From the NCBI GenBank assembly GCA_934661375.1, contig CAKUJH010000004.1:1-64000 (forward strand): a stretch of 64,000 bases of DNA. Reading direction: 5' to 3'. This document shows positions 50,651 through 60,448 of this stretch, in pieces. Each line of letters opens with the position of its first letter. Position 1 is the first letter of the stretch. The notes beneath the pieces are model-generated. The model had not been told where the DNA came from and made no database searches. It worked only from the letters and a program-made list of their open reading frames with translations. The stretch is from an uncultured Victivallales bacterium. Its GTDB lineage: Bacteria > Verrucomicrobiota > Lentisphaeria > Victivallales > UBA1829. Both the position numbers and the translations under genes were made by a program.

Positions 50651-53600
50651 ATGAAGCAGTTCATTTGTCTTGCTCTGGCTTTGTGGGGCTGTCTGGCTTT
50701 TGCCGCCAAACAGCCGGTCTATCACTATGATTTTGCCAAAGACACCGACGTGGTTCTGGAAAACGGGGCGGTGCGCGGAAAGGATTTTATCCGCTTCAAC
50801 GGCAAAAACAGCCGTGCCGTCATTCCCGGCAGCGAAAAATTCAATCTGACGGAAAAAGGCATCACCTTCACCTGTGTTGTCCGTTTCGACGACCGGGAAA
50901 TAATCGGTCAGGACATGATCAGCAAAGGTGAATCCCTGCTGTTTTCGCGCAATGATGCCGGTGCCATGTTCTGCGGCTTCCAGAATCTGAAGGGACAATG
51001 GCTGCTGAACAGCAGCGGGATGAAAGTGGAACCGTGGACCTGGGTTCATTATGCCATGACGATTTCCTATTCGAACGAATCGGGACGCGGCGACCGCAAT
51101 TACACGGTTTCCAGCTTCCTGAACGGCGAGAAAGTTGCGGCCCAGAAATTCAATGACGTCGACCCGGTTCAGGAACAGAATACGCCGCTGGTTCTGGGGT
51201 ACGGGAAAGGTCATAAACTGTGGGCAATGAAAGGGGATATGGCGGAAGTTTCGGTTTTTGATCAGGCATTGTCCGATGGCGAAATCGAGGATTTGGCATT
51301 GAACAATCCGCGTCTGAACCTGAAACGCAAGGATCGTCATCCCATAGCGGAACCGCTTGCCGCCGAACTGTCTGCACTTGAAAAGAACGCTGTTTCTCCG
51401 GAAGGGAAATGGCTGCTGTCCGCTATGCGGAGAGCCGCCCGCAACGGTGCGGATCAGCAGTCTCTGCAGTCGCTGCTGCGGCAGAAAAAAGCAGTGTTTC
51501 AATTTCGTGATTCGAATGAATTGCAGAATGTCTGGAATAAAGATCAACAGGTCTGCCGGATGATGCTGACGGATGAAATGGCGGCGCTGGTGATGATTGA
51601 CGGCAAAGGGACGCTGTTCCCGCTGGCTGGGCTTTATGACCGGCGCGCCGGAAAGGAAATGCTGTCGTCCTATGGATTGTACTGGGCTGTGGATTACCGT
51701 AAAGGAAAGGGGCGTTTGGAAACCGCGCTGAACTATGACGACAATGTAAGCTGGACGGCTGACTGCTCCGGGAACAGTGCGGCGGTGCATTGGAAACATC
51801 CGTTGTTCGAAGCGGAAGCCAAACTGGATTTGAGAGGAAAACGTCTGGAAACATCTCTGGACGTCCGCAGCACCTCTAAAGATCACCTGGTTTTTCAGGT
51901 CAGCTATCCCTGCGTGATTCTGGCGCTGAAAGATACTCCGCAGGATCAGTACATTCACATGACCGGTGAACTGGTCGGCAATCCGTCGGTCAATGGTTTG
52001 CGCAATACTCCGTCGTCTGGATATTACCCGAACGGCCATGTTCCGATGCAGTTCTGCGCCTATTATGACAAAGAGAGCGGCACGTATTTTTCCTTTGAAG
52101 ATCCGAAAGCAATCAACAAACGTTTTACATTCAAAGGGCAGAAACGCGGCATTGAACTGGCATGGATGTCATGGGCCCCGTATGAAGTCGGACAGACAGG
52201 GTTGAATCGATATGAGTTCAGCGGAAAGGGTGTAATTGAAGCTTTCCGCGGGGACTGGTACGATGCGGCGCACATTTATCGGAGGTTTCTGAAAAACAAG
52301 GCGTTCTGGTGGTGTGAAATTCCGCGCAAGAACATGTCCCCCTGGTTTGCGGAAAACACCTTGTGGATTCTAGCCAAGCTGAACTATCGCAATGCTGCAG
52401 AAGCGGAAACCCTCAAGGACCATCTGCTTTATCTGCGGAATTATTTTGAACTTCCTTTCGGTTCTCATGTATATTTCTGGGAAGATCTTGGCATCGGGGC
52501 AAGGTTTACTCACTTCTTCCCCGCATCCTATTCCCTGCCGTTTTTTCAATTCCTGAATGAACACGGGATTGGTGTAAAGCCTTACACGAATGTCCAGCTG
52601 TGGGCGACACTGGACGGGCCGTATGAAAAAACTGACTGGATGTATTCTTCGCATGGGAAAAAATACGCCATCAAGAATTTTAACGGCAGTTTGAATTACG
52701 AGAGATACAGGACCCTTGACGAAAAATCGACCATGCCGTGGGCTGTCATGTGTCCGGCATGTCCGGAATGGCAGAAGAAGCAGATCGCCAATGCAGAACG
52801 TTTTGTTTCGTATGGAGCGAAGGCGATTTATTATGATGAAATGCTGGCGGCGGGACCATACTGCTGTTTCGACGAATCGCACGGACATAAGATGAACGAT
52901 CCCGCTATGTGGCTTCAGGACGGTTATCTGCCGATGATGCGCTCCATCCTGAAGAAGGTTCCTTCCTATGTCGGACATGATACCGAGGGCTTTGAAGAGC
53001 CGCTGGTCGGACTTCAGGACGGTTTTCTGTGCTGGGGTCCGCCATCGACAACACCTTTGAGCAAGACGGTATTCGGTCCGCGCATGGAATTGATTGGACG
53101 TCTGTTCAGCTATGTCTGGCAGTTCAACGAACAGACAGAACAGCGTTTTTACAGCATTATCGGACGTCAGTTCGCCTGTGCGGAACAGCTTGGCTGGTTC
53201 GAAACCCGCGAGATTGTCGACTATCCGGAAATGCTGCTGTATACCAAACAGCTGATGCATTTGAAAAACGGTCTGCGTAAATATTTCCGGGAAGGGGAGC
53301 TCATGCGTCCTCTGAAATGGGAAAAAGCTCCGGGCAAATATACATATCTGCATGAATCCGGGAAATATATCACGGTGGATCGGGTGTTCTCCGGCGCATA
53401 TATATGCCGCGACGGTCTGGGGATTGTGCTGCTGGTCAATCCGATGCTTCAGACAGAAAAAATCCAGCCGCTGGTGCAGTATCCGGGAAAAGTGTTCGCT
53501 CTCTGTGAAATGAATGCTGAAAAACCGCGCATTCTGCCGAATGACGGAAACTGTTCTCCGGAATTGTCATTCCGTCCGCTGGAAGTCAAGTTTCTTCTGA

Positions 53601-54118
53601 CCGGCAGCGAAAATGATGAAAAATTCCAAACGGAAGCCAATCGCGTACAGCAGCTTCTGAATAAAGTAGCCCGGTTCCGGAAACCGGATCAGACAGTGGA
53701 GAATTTCGGCAAACTCGGCAGACTTCCGTCCCGTCAGGTGGCGGACGGACAGCAGATCACCGCCGGATTTCTGCGGAATATAACCGGGGCTTTGCCTGCC
53801 AAAGACAACAGTTTCATTAGCTGGTTCCGCTGGAATTATGCCTTGCTGGATTACGGAATGCTGGATTTCGGGGAGAAATCCTATTCCCGCGTGGAAATAT
53901 CCTATGGCGTCGGCGAAGGTGAAATCGGCGGGACTTTGGAATTGCGTTTCGGCGAAGCCGGTATTCCGTATGCGGTGGTTCCGTTGAAATATACAGAAGG
54001 GCAGAAAGTGACGGTAACGGTTCCGCTGCGTTTTGACGTAACCGGACGCCGCCGTGTTTCGATCCGTTTTCCGAAGGCGAAAAGCTGCACATTCCACGGC
54101 TGGCGGCTTCTGCCGTGA
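50651..54118 (+). CDS. Large secreted glycosidase-like protein with N-terminal LamG module
   Basis: 1155 aa. Signal peptide 1-18; LamG module about 22-215; a long helical/beta linker; then a TIM-barrel-like catalytic region about 440-900 with a GSHVYFWEDLG strand and IYYDEMLAAGP, whose acidic pair lies near 728-729 (candidate catalytic residues). It resembles DUF6259-type putative glycosidases of Lentisphaerae. A beta-sandwich and a C-terminal galactose-binding-like module (about 1070-1155) ending CTFHGWRLLP follow. Substrate unknown. It is the last gene of the 47991 operon. Confidence 0.72.
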   Translation: MKQFICLALALWGCLAFAAKQPVYHYDFAKDTDVVLENGAVRGKDFIRFNGKNSRAVIPGSEKFNLTEKGITFTCVVRFDDREIIGQDMISKGESLLFSRNDAGAMFCGFQNLKGQWLLNSSGMKVEPWTWVHYAMTISYSNESGRGDRNYTVSSFLNGEKVAAQKFNDVDPVQEQNTPLVLGYGKGHKLWAMKGDMAEVSVFDQALSDGEIEDLALNNPRLNLKRKDRHPIAEPLAAELSALEKNAVSPEGKWLLSAMRRAARNGADQQSLQSLLRQKKAVFQFRDSNELQNVWNKDQQVCRMMLTDEMAALVMIDGKGTLFPLAGLYDRRAGKEMLSSYGLYWAVDYRKGKGRLETALNYDDNVSWTADCSGNSAAVHWKHPLFEAEAKLDLRGKRLETSLDVRSTSKDHLVFQVSYPCVILALKDTPQDQYIHMTGELVGNPSVNGLRNTPSSGYYPNGHVPMQFCAYYDKESGTYFSFEDPKAINKRFTFKGQKRGIELAWMSWAPYEVGQTGLNRYEFSGKGVIEAFRGDWYDAAHIYRRFLKNKAFWWCEIPRKNMSPWFAENTLWILAKLNYRNAAEAETLKDHLLYLRNYFELPFGSHVYFWEDLGIGARFTHFFPASYSLPFFQFLNEHGIGVKPYTNVQLWATLDGPYEKTDWMYSSHGKKYAIKNFNGSLNYERYRTLDEKSTMPWAVMCPACPEWQKKQIANAERFVSYGAKAIYYDEMLAAGPYCCFDESHGHKMNDPAMWLQDGYLPMMRSILKKVPSYVGHDTEGFEEPLVGLQDGFLCWGPPSTTPLSKTVFGPRMELIGRLFSYVWQFNEQTEQRFYSIIGRQFACAEQLGWFETREIVDYPEMLLYTKQLMHLKNGLRKYFREGELMRPLKWEKAPGKYTYLHESGKYITVDRVFSGAYICRDGLGIVLLVNPMLQTEKIQPLVQYPGKVFALCEMNAEKPRILPNDGNCSPELSFRPLEVKFLLTGSENDEKFQTEANRVQQLLNKVARFRKPDQTVENFGKLGRLPSRQVADGQQITAGFLRNITGALPAKDNSFISWFRWNYALLDYGMLDFGEKSYSRVEISYGVGEGEIGGTLELRFGEAGIPYAVVPLKYTEGQKVTVTVPLRFDVTGRRRVSIRFPKAKSCTFHGWRLLP

Positions 54119-54142
54119 AACCGCCGCAGACAATCCGAAAAC

Positions 54143-54182
54143 AAAAAAATCAGGACCGCAGGAAAAAAACTTGCGGTCCTGG
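54143..54182 (-). terminator. Terminator hairpin, copy 1 of a duplicated element
   Basis: CAGGACCGCA...TGCGGTCCTG with a GGAAAAAAACT loop (54151-54182). On the minus strand it is followed by a seven-T run (54149-54143), which suits the minus-strand cluster ending at 54281. A 32-bp identical copy lies at 63832-63863. The plus-strand side lacks a T-run. Confidence 0.75.
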
Positions 54183-54280
54183 CTTATATCATGGAGCAGT
54201 ATAAAATTCAGTATACTGTGCTGCTTGTCCTATACTATATCAGCAACAAAAATCAATTCCGCTGAATATATCCCGTTTTA

Positions 54281-56170
54281 TTATTGAATGAACGGTATTT
54301 TTGCTGCTGTTCCATCGGCGTTGATCGGATTCAGCCATTGAATCGTGTCTGGACCGCAAAGTTTCACAAAATCCGGAATATCTCCGCTTTTCAGAATGTG
54401 TGTTGCGCACAAACCCAGGGTGAACATATTGACAGCCGGCACACAGTTTGACCAGTTCAGCGTAACCGGAGCATGATCCAACACCAGCTGTTCAGCGGCT
54501 TGGTACAACGCGCAGGAAATCAGGGAGGCAACCGCAGCATCTTTATACCCGTAGAATGTGAGCGAGTTGACTTCATAGTGTGTCCGAAGCCAATTTGCCG
54601 CGGCAGTGTAATCCCGAACCCATTCGCCTAAAAGTGTCCACCCGAGCCAGAAACACGTCCGGCCTGTATTGTGAAAATCCCACTGATTGGGGTTGCCGTA
54701 TTCAGCCCCCGTTTCACCAGATGCAAACAAATCAAACAGCAGCAGCCCGTCTTCCGATTTCATCGCTTCGGAAAGGTATTGATTCTGAGCCAACTGCTGT
54801 TTTCCGTAAGGCGCCGAAAGCAGACGCCAGCGGCCGTTCGCAGAAGATCGCAAAAGGGCGGGGAGCGGGAATCCATGACTTTTCATCAAAACGTGTTTAT
54901 GCCAGCCGTCTTCCTGTCCTCCGCAAGCAACTTCCGTGATGGTGACCGGAGAACAGTTCAAATTTTTTTCCAGTTCTGCGCGGCGGATATTTTCATTTTT
55001 CGACAAGACGGTCTGCTGAATTTGTTTCCCGCGGGCAGCGCAATAAGCCAAAATTCCTTTTACCTTATCCGGACGTTTCCCTCTGGGGTAGACCATTGCT
55101 TCATCCTGAGACAGGGGCTGATAATCCTGCAGCCGGCAAGGTCCTCCGTTTCCTTCATTCTTCAGATGCCGGCGAAAGAATCCGAGCATATGAGAGAGTG
55201 CATCCGCGCCATATAGGTGCGGCGTTGGAAAAATCCGGTATTGCAGATCATTTTCCGCATTCATCATTCGGTAGACTGGGCGTGCCGCAATATAAGTTTT
55301 CAACATTTCTTCCGGAGTGAATGAGGAATACTGATCGTGCAGACCATTGAACATGGCATAGGCACGTGGTGCTATGGAAGCGATTAATCCTGCTTCTTCC
55401 GCAATACCTAACCCGCCGGGAATCGTTTCGCAGATACAGTTCGGTCCCATGATACAGGCTTGCCACGTGCCTGCGCTGCAAACAGATACAGCTGCTTTTA
55501 TCCGATCATCAAATGCCGCCAGGTACATTGTCTGATTGCCTCCGCCGGAGCCGCCGGTAACTCCTAACTGATCTGCTTTGACATACGGCAGAGAACAAAG
55601 CAAATCCAATGCGCGCATATTGTCTGCGATCTGGATTCCGATCAGAGTTTCTCCCAGATTGTTCAGCAAAGTTCCCAGCGGTCCGCCATGCGGTTCAAAT
55701 TCTCCGTGAACCGTAGAACGTTCGCCGGAACCGAAAGCGTCCACACTCAAACAGACAAAACCATTCAATGCCAGCAGATGCCCGCGGCTTTGGACACGTT
55801 CAGCCAAATGCCCATTCTGCCAGTGCCCATGAACGTTAAGCACTGCCGGAAACGGACCGGGTCCGTCCGGAACATATAAGCAGCCAGTAACATAACGCTG
55901 ATCTGCCGCTTGAAAACAGAGTTTTTCCACCCGGTATCCATTTTTTTGAATGATTCCTGTTACTTCCAGATCCAGCGGCAACGCATGGTTGACTTCCAGG
56001 CATATGGCTTTACCGAGACGCGACAGCAATTCCCGGCGTTTTTCCTGCCATTCTGCGGGAGTCGCCGGCAGTACAGTATGCATGGCAAATTTCTGTTTGC
56101 CAATCAGTTTCATGGTCGCGGCAATCAAATCGTCCTGTGCCGAATTCCATACATTGGGCAGTGTATTCAT
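54281..56170 (-). CDS. Acetyl-xylan-esterase-like alpha/beta hydrolase
   Basis: 629 aa from ATG 56170 (GGAGG upstream), overlapping the previous stop in ATGA. The alpha/beta hydrolase part (about 60-350) has NVHGHWQNGH (oxyanion side), SVDAFGSGERS, and nucleophile GVTGGSGGGNQT; it resembles the acetyl xylan esterase/AXE1-CE7-like group. About 280 further residues form a second domain that I do not recognise (GWTLLGEWVRDYTAAANWL). No signal peptide, so probably cytoplasmic. Last gene of the cluster. Confidence 0.75.
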   Translation of the reverse strand: MNTLPNVWNSAQDDLIAATMKLIGKQKFAMHTVLPATPAEWQEKRRELLSRLGKAICLEVNHALPLDLEVTGIIQKNGYRVEKLCFQAADQRYVTGCLYVPDGPGPFPAVLNVHGHWQNGHLAERVQSRGHLLALNGFVCLSVDAFGSGERSTVHGEFEPHGGPLGTLLNNLGETLIGIQIADNMRALDLLCSLPYVKADQLGVTGGSGGGNQTMYLAAFDDRIKAAVSVCSAGTWQACIMGPNCICETIPGGLGIAEEAGLIASIAPRAYAMFNGLHDQYSSFTPEEMLKTYIAARPVYRMMNAENDLQYRIFPTPHLYGADALSHMLGFFRRHLKNEGNGGPCRLQDYQPLSQDEAMVYPRGKRPDKVKGILAYCAARGKQIQQTVLSKNENIRRAELEKNLNCSPVTITEVACGGQEDGWHKHVLMKSHGFPLPALLRSSANGRWRLLSAPYGKQQLAQNQYLSEAMKSEDGLLLFDLFASGETGAEYGNPNQWDFHNTGRTCFWLGWTLLGEWVRDYTAAANWLRTHYEVNSLTFYGYKDAAVASLISCALYQAAEQLVLDHAPVTLNWSNCVPAVNMFTLGLCATHILKSGDIPDFVKLCGPDTIQWLNPINADGTAAKIPFIQ

Positions 56171-57558
56171 GAGAAAACCTCCGCTTTTTCCAGTAATTCC
56201 AAAATGATTTTTCGACAATAAGCACGGGGATCATCCTGCAAGGGGATGTCTTCCATGAAGTCCCATAATTTCCGTCGGTGCAGAAAGTCTTCGGCTTCCG
56301 GGGACAGCGATCTGAAGCGGTATTTCCTTTTCTGCAGTCCCGCACGTGCCAGGTCATACCCGATCATCAGCAAATCAATCCGGTTTTCATGTTCAAAAGC
56401 AAAATCAATATAACGCCGGAAGAGATCGAGTGAAGGATTCAGCCAGAATTCGCGAAACAGCAGAGCCTGTTGTCTGCGGAATGGATCTGTGATATATTTT
56501 TCAATGGGAAAATCCGGGTCGCAGCAGAAAATCCCCTGTTTTTTTTGAATCAGAGTTTTTTCCAATTCGGAAGGTTCATAGAAAACAGTTTCGCCATTCA
56601 AAGCTCTTGACAGAATTTCAAACTGTTCCGCAAAACCAGAATATCCCGGTTCATAGGCTTCATAGCAGACTCCTTGTATTCCAAGCGTCCGATATATATC
56701 CAGATCTTTCAGCAGGGGCTCCGTGGTATATTGGAAAGTTCCGAGCAGGCTTTGTCCCATGACATTTTCATGAATATAGATTTTTTTCGGAAATGCGGCA
56801 GACCATTCCTTCAGACGGTTGAGATGATAAGCATTCGGGGTGTCTGCATCCGGGAGCTGGCTGGTTTCGGCATATTGAAGCAGCTCCGCATTGAACGAGT
56901 CGGCATGACTGCCGAGCGGGAAACGTCCGCAACGGTAAAAAGTATCGTACATAATGTTCGACATTGACAGAAAAGGCGTCCGGTTTTGAGGAATATTATA
57001 TCGCTTGACATAGATGTCAGTCTCGAATTTCAGTTCCGGCCGGACTTCCTTAACGGCTTGAACAAAAAGTTCCACGAACGGCTGCCATTTTTCATGGTCC
57101 GGGAGATTCCGGCATTTTTCGCATTGGCAGAACATCAAACCATCGGCAGCCCGCATATGGACATGCCGAATGGAATCCGGCAATGATTTCAGCCATTGCC
57201 GTGCGCCGTATTGAAATGCTTCCAGGGCTTCCGGTTCATATCGGCAAGGATAGGTTTCACATTCCAACCGGGTTGTATAAGGGGAACCGTCCTTCCTTTT
57301 GGCAAACCAGTTCTGTTTCCATCCTGCATAAGATAAGAATGTGCGGGGACCGAAAGTCATGAGGATGATTTCGATTCCTGCATTCCTGCATTCTTCCAGA
57401 ATCAGTTCCCGGTAGCGTTTCCATCCGTAGTCGTAATGAACAATGAGTGTATTCATGTTCAATGTCTTCATTCTGCGGATAAAATTCCGCAGTTGTTCAG
57501 GAGTGTGCCGCAACAGACTTTCGCACGGATTGAATCCGCGGACAGCAAAAGGTTTCAT
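56167..57558 (-). CDS. Cytoplasmic TIM-barrel protein, putative glycoside hydrolase
   Basis: 463 aa, no signal peptide. NFIRRMKTLNMNTLIVHYDY and GIEIILMTFGPRTFL look like successive TIM-barrel strands. HMRAADGLMFCQCEKCRNLP carries a CxxC resembling the NCRCPECE of DUF4838 enzymes such as 2602. The C-terminal 110 residues are helical. Likely acts on an oligosaccharide (inference). It overlaps both neighbours by 4 bp. Confidence 0.65.
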   Translation of the reverse strand: MKPFAVRGFNPCESLLRHTPEQLRNFIRRMKTLNMNTLIVHYDYGWKRYRELILEECRNAGIEIILMTFGPRTFLSYAGWKQNWFAKRKDGSPYTTRLECETYPCRYEPEALEAFQYGARQWLKSLPDSIRHVHMRAADGLMFCQCEKCRNLPDHEKWQPFVELFVQAVKEVRPELKFETDIYVKRYNIPQNRTPFLSMSNIMYDTFYRCGRFPLGSHADSFNAELLQYAETSQLPDADTPNAYHLNRLKEWSAAFPKKIYIHENVMGQSLLGTFQYTTEPLLKDLDIYRTLGIQGVCYEAYEPGYSGFAEQFEILSRALNGETVFYEPSELEKTLIQKKQGIFCCDPDFPIEKYITDPFRRQQALLFREFWLNPSLDLFRRYIDFAFEHENRIDLLMIGYDLARAGLQKRKYRFRSLSPEAEDFLHRRKLWDFMEDIPLQDDPRAYCRKIILELLEKAEVFS

Positions 57559-58697
57559 GATTGCACCGTTTCTTTTATTGCATCCAGAAATCCGCTCTGA
57601 TAATGTTCATCCGGAAGCAGTGCCATGCCTTCCGTCCATTCATTCCAGGCGTTGATGATGACCGCCGGTGCGTCCTTCGTCAACGCTTTTTGCAGAATGC
57701 TCTTGAATTTTTCCGGTGTATTTCCGGTGCAGATCGGACAATATCCCAGTTTTATATAATCCATCGGGAATTTGATTTTCCGGCTCCATCGCGGCGCCAC
57801 ATCCAGTCCCAGTGTGACACTGGGGAAATGCGGCAGTCCTCCTTCTTCAATTCGTTTCCAGCAATATTCCTGTGAACGGGTCATGGCGGAATAATCGAAT
57901 ACCGGGTATTCCTGCGGTAAGGTCATGTAATTGTCCGGAGCAATAATATTGTAAGCGAACACTGCATCGAAACCGGCTTTTTTCAACAGAGGAACCCGAT
58001 CCCAGCCGCAGAAGTACGCATTGTCATTGCAGCAGCCCACGTTCATCAGCAGGAAGATTCCGGGAAAACCGTTTCTGCGGATCTGTTCATTCATGATTTT
58101 TACAACATCCGCAGGCGGAATTTCCTTGAATAATGCGGCACTGTCAAAGAAGGAGAATACAGGTTTGCCGTTCATTTTCCAATAATTTTCGCAGTGGAAA
58201 TATTTTCTGCAGCAGAAATCTGCGGCATTCCGCAAATCCGTTTCGGAGTGCCGGCAGGTCAGCCACAGTCTGCTGGATTGATTGACGTTTCCGTTCATCT
58301 GCTGATGCTGTTCGTCATCCAAAGCCGGCCAGACCCCCCAGCTGTGATTTGCCCACATCAAAGCAAATTTCAGCCTGTTCCGGTTCGGCGCATGGAGAAA
58401 TGCTTCGTCCAGCGGTTTTTCGAGGAACTGCTCACCATCATACCAATACCAGTCGAACAGAAATCCAGAGATCCCGTGATCCGCGGCAAGATCAATCTGG
58501 CGTTTCATCATTTCTGAATCGGATTCGTCAAAATATCCCCACAGCGGTTTTTTCGGCTGTACGTGCCCTTCGAACAGCGGTTTTGCGGATTTTACCAGTT
58601 CCCACTCACTGAATCCTTTGCCATACCATTTTTCGTAATGGCGATCCGGATGCCAGCTTGGGAAATAGACCGCAAAAATATCTTTATCTGTTTTCAT
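57555..58697 (-). CDS. WbsX / GH99-like domain protein
   Basis: 380 aa, no signal peptide. YFPSWHPDRHYEKWYGKGFSEW, HGISGFLFDWYWYDGEQFLEKP and FALMWANHSW are the hallmarks of the glycosyltransferase WbsX / GH99-like family, and AVIINAWNEWTEG closes the barrel. These are found in O-antigen clusters and, as putative endo-glycosidases, in degradation loci; the context favours degradation. Overlaps of 4 bp on both sides. Confidence 0.82.
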   Translation of the reverse strand: MKTDKDIFAVYFPSWHPDRHYEKWYGKGFSEWELVKSAKPLFEGHVQPKKPLWGYFDESDSEMMKRQIDLAADHGISGFLFDWYWYDGEQFLEKPLDEAFLHAPNRNRLKFALMWANHSWGVWPALDDEQHQQMNGNVNQSSRLWLTCRHSETDLRNAADFCCRKYFHCENYWKMNGKPVFSFFDSAALFKEIPPADVVKIMNEQIRRNGFPGIFLLMNVGCCNDNAYFCGWDRVPLLKKAGFDAVFAYNIIAPDNYMTLPQEYPVFDYSAMTRSQEYCWKRIEEGGLPHFPSVTLGLDVAPRWSRKIKFPMDYIKLGYCPICTGNTPEKFKSILQKALTKDAPAVIINAWNEWTEGMALLPDEHYQSGFLDAIKETVQS

Positions 58698-60448
58698 GAT
58701 GCTTTGCCGGTGGAAATATCTGCTCTGATTGCTGTTGTGTCTGATTCATCCGCTTTTTCAAGACGGAGAAAATCAATGATGAAAAATTCACCTTTCATCA
58801 TGTTTTTCTTACCGTCTTTGCCGAAGGCTCCCTGATTTTTAATCCGGACTCCGCAAAGATAAAACTTTATGTCGATTCTGCGTTTTCCTGTTTGCTGCCC
58901 CAGTATTTTGCGCAGATCAAATGCGCAGTAGCGGAATTGGGAATCCAGATAATCTTCCATTAATTCATATTGTTTTCCGGTGGACTGATCAATGATTTTA
59001 ACGGCAATGTGTCCGCCGGGTATTCCGGTATCGCGGAGGTTCCAGGTCAGAACCGGATACTGCTCCAGATCAATATCCACATCTGCAATTCTGATATGCG
59101 GATAAGTCGGTCTGTCAGTTCTGGACAATATGATCGCGCTTTCTCCGGCGTCACCCAGCGCCAGATACTCTGCGCAGGGAATCTTCTGGCCATCAAGATT
59201 ATCGCTCAAAAGCCAGGGGTTGCTTTTCATGGTAATGCTGCGGTATGCTCCAGGTACGATTTGCTGCAGATGCTTTTTCTGTCCTTTTTCCTGCGATACC
59301 GCAGGCTGCGCCGGAGATGCAATTTTACCGGCTTTTTCCAATGCCGTTTTCAATGCCAGACTGGTTGCTTCCGGCGAGAGCTGCTGTTCATTTATGTGGA
59401 TGATATTTTTTTCAACCTGCGAGATCGCTTCTTTCAAACCAGCCGGAAGTTCCTTCAGAAATTCTCCGACATTCCCTGATATATTCAGCAGAATCATACC
59501 GGGATGAGCTTGATTGAAATAATTTTTCACATTAATCTGCTGCGACAGCATCAGCGGAGGGATTCCCATGATTTGAGAGTCGCGAATGGTGATGCTGTTA
59601 GGGAATTCTTCACAATATACTGCGGTTTTCCGTACGGTGTTCCCCTGTGCAAACAGTGAACAGTCTTCCAGCAATATATGCTTTCCCCAGCCGTTGGCGA
59701 AATATTTTGCTTTATTGACTACCGGAGTGAAACCGCCTCCTTCTCCGCCGAAACGGAAATTCCGGCAAGTGAGGTTATGTCCGTAATTGTCAATCCACCG
59801 CAAATCACTGTTCACAACCAGCGGAACTCCGACGATATTGTTGCAGACAAGATAGTTGTGATTCTCAATGACCGGCAGGTTTTTTGGGTTTTCCATTGCT
59901 GTCTGAATCCAGGAATCACTGAAATGGCAGTGATCGCTCACTGTTATCAATGCCTGACGGCAAAAATCGAAAACACATTTTTCTACAATGCATAACGTGG
60001 ATGCGGTTCCTTTCAAAAAACGGATTGCAGCACCGTTTGACTTGATGAACCGGCAATTGGAAATTATGATCTGCCCCCGGTCAACATTTCGGTTTCCCAG
60101 CGCAAGCTGATCGCGTCCGCCTTTCAGGACAATTCCTGTAATATGAATACGCCAGGTGCTGTTGGAATAAAAAACATCTTTCTCCGGATTTTCCATGATA
60201 AAACAGGGATATCCTTCGCCTATGATTTCCGGAACCCCGGAAATGTTGACGGTATCCGTCAGCCGGTAACTGCGTCCTCCGGAAATGCGGAGTGCTTTCT
60301 GTTTTCTGGCTGCTGTTTTCATCGCGGTCTGAATATATGCCGTATGATCTGCGGCATTCGGGTCTTTGATGAAATCATTCAAATGGAGTGTGTCATTGCC
60401 GAACAATGTCCCTGCCGCACAAAGTAAGATTACTGCGATCCGTTTCAT
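58694..60448 (-). CDS. Secreted right-handed beta-helix protein with C-terminal jelly roll
   Basis: 584 aa. Signal peptide MKRIAVILLCAAGTLFG. Residues about 40-310 form a pectate-lyase-like beta helix: SGGRSYRLTDTVNI, IIISNCRFIKSNGAAIRF and WIDNYGHNLTCRNFRFGGE. A Lys-rich linker leads to a C-terminal beta sandwich (about 390-570, TWNLRDTGIPGGHIAVKIID) of unclear class. Paralogue of 60448. No catalytic residues can be assigned by eye; it may be a lyase, epimerase or binding protein. Its start overlaps the previous stop by one base (TAATG). Confidence 0.78.
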   Translation of the reverse strand: MKRIAVILLCAAGTLFGNDTLHLNDFIKDPNAADHTAYIQTAMKTAARKQKALRISGGRSYRLTDTVNISGVPEIIGEGYPCFIMENPEKDVFYSNSTWRIHITGIVLKGGRDQLALGNRNVDRGQIIISNCRFIKSNGAAIRFLKGTASTLCIVEKCVFDFCRQALITVSDHCHFSDSWIQTAMENPKNLPVIENHNYLVCNNIVGVPLVVNSDLRWIDNYGHNLTCRNFRFGGEGGGFTPVVNKAKYFANGWGKHILLEDCSLFAQGNTVRKTAVYCEEFPNSITIRDSQIMGIPPLMLSQQINVKNYFNQAHPGMILLNISGNVGEFLKELPAGLKEAISQVEKNIIHINEQQLSPEATSLALKTALEKAGKIASPAQPAVSQEKGQKKHLQQIVPGAYRSITMKSNPWLLSDNLDGQKIPCAEYLALGDAGESAIILSRTDRPTYPHIRIADVDIDLEQYPVLTWNLRDTGIPGGHIAVKIIDQSTGKQYELMEDYLDSQFRYCAFDLRKILGQQTGKRRIDIKFYLCGVRIKNQGAFGKDGKKNMMKGEFFIIDFLRLEKADESDTTAIRADISTGKAS

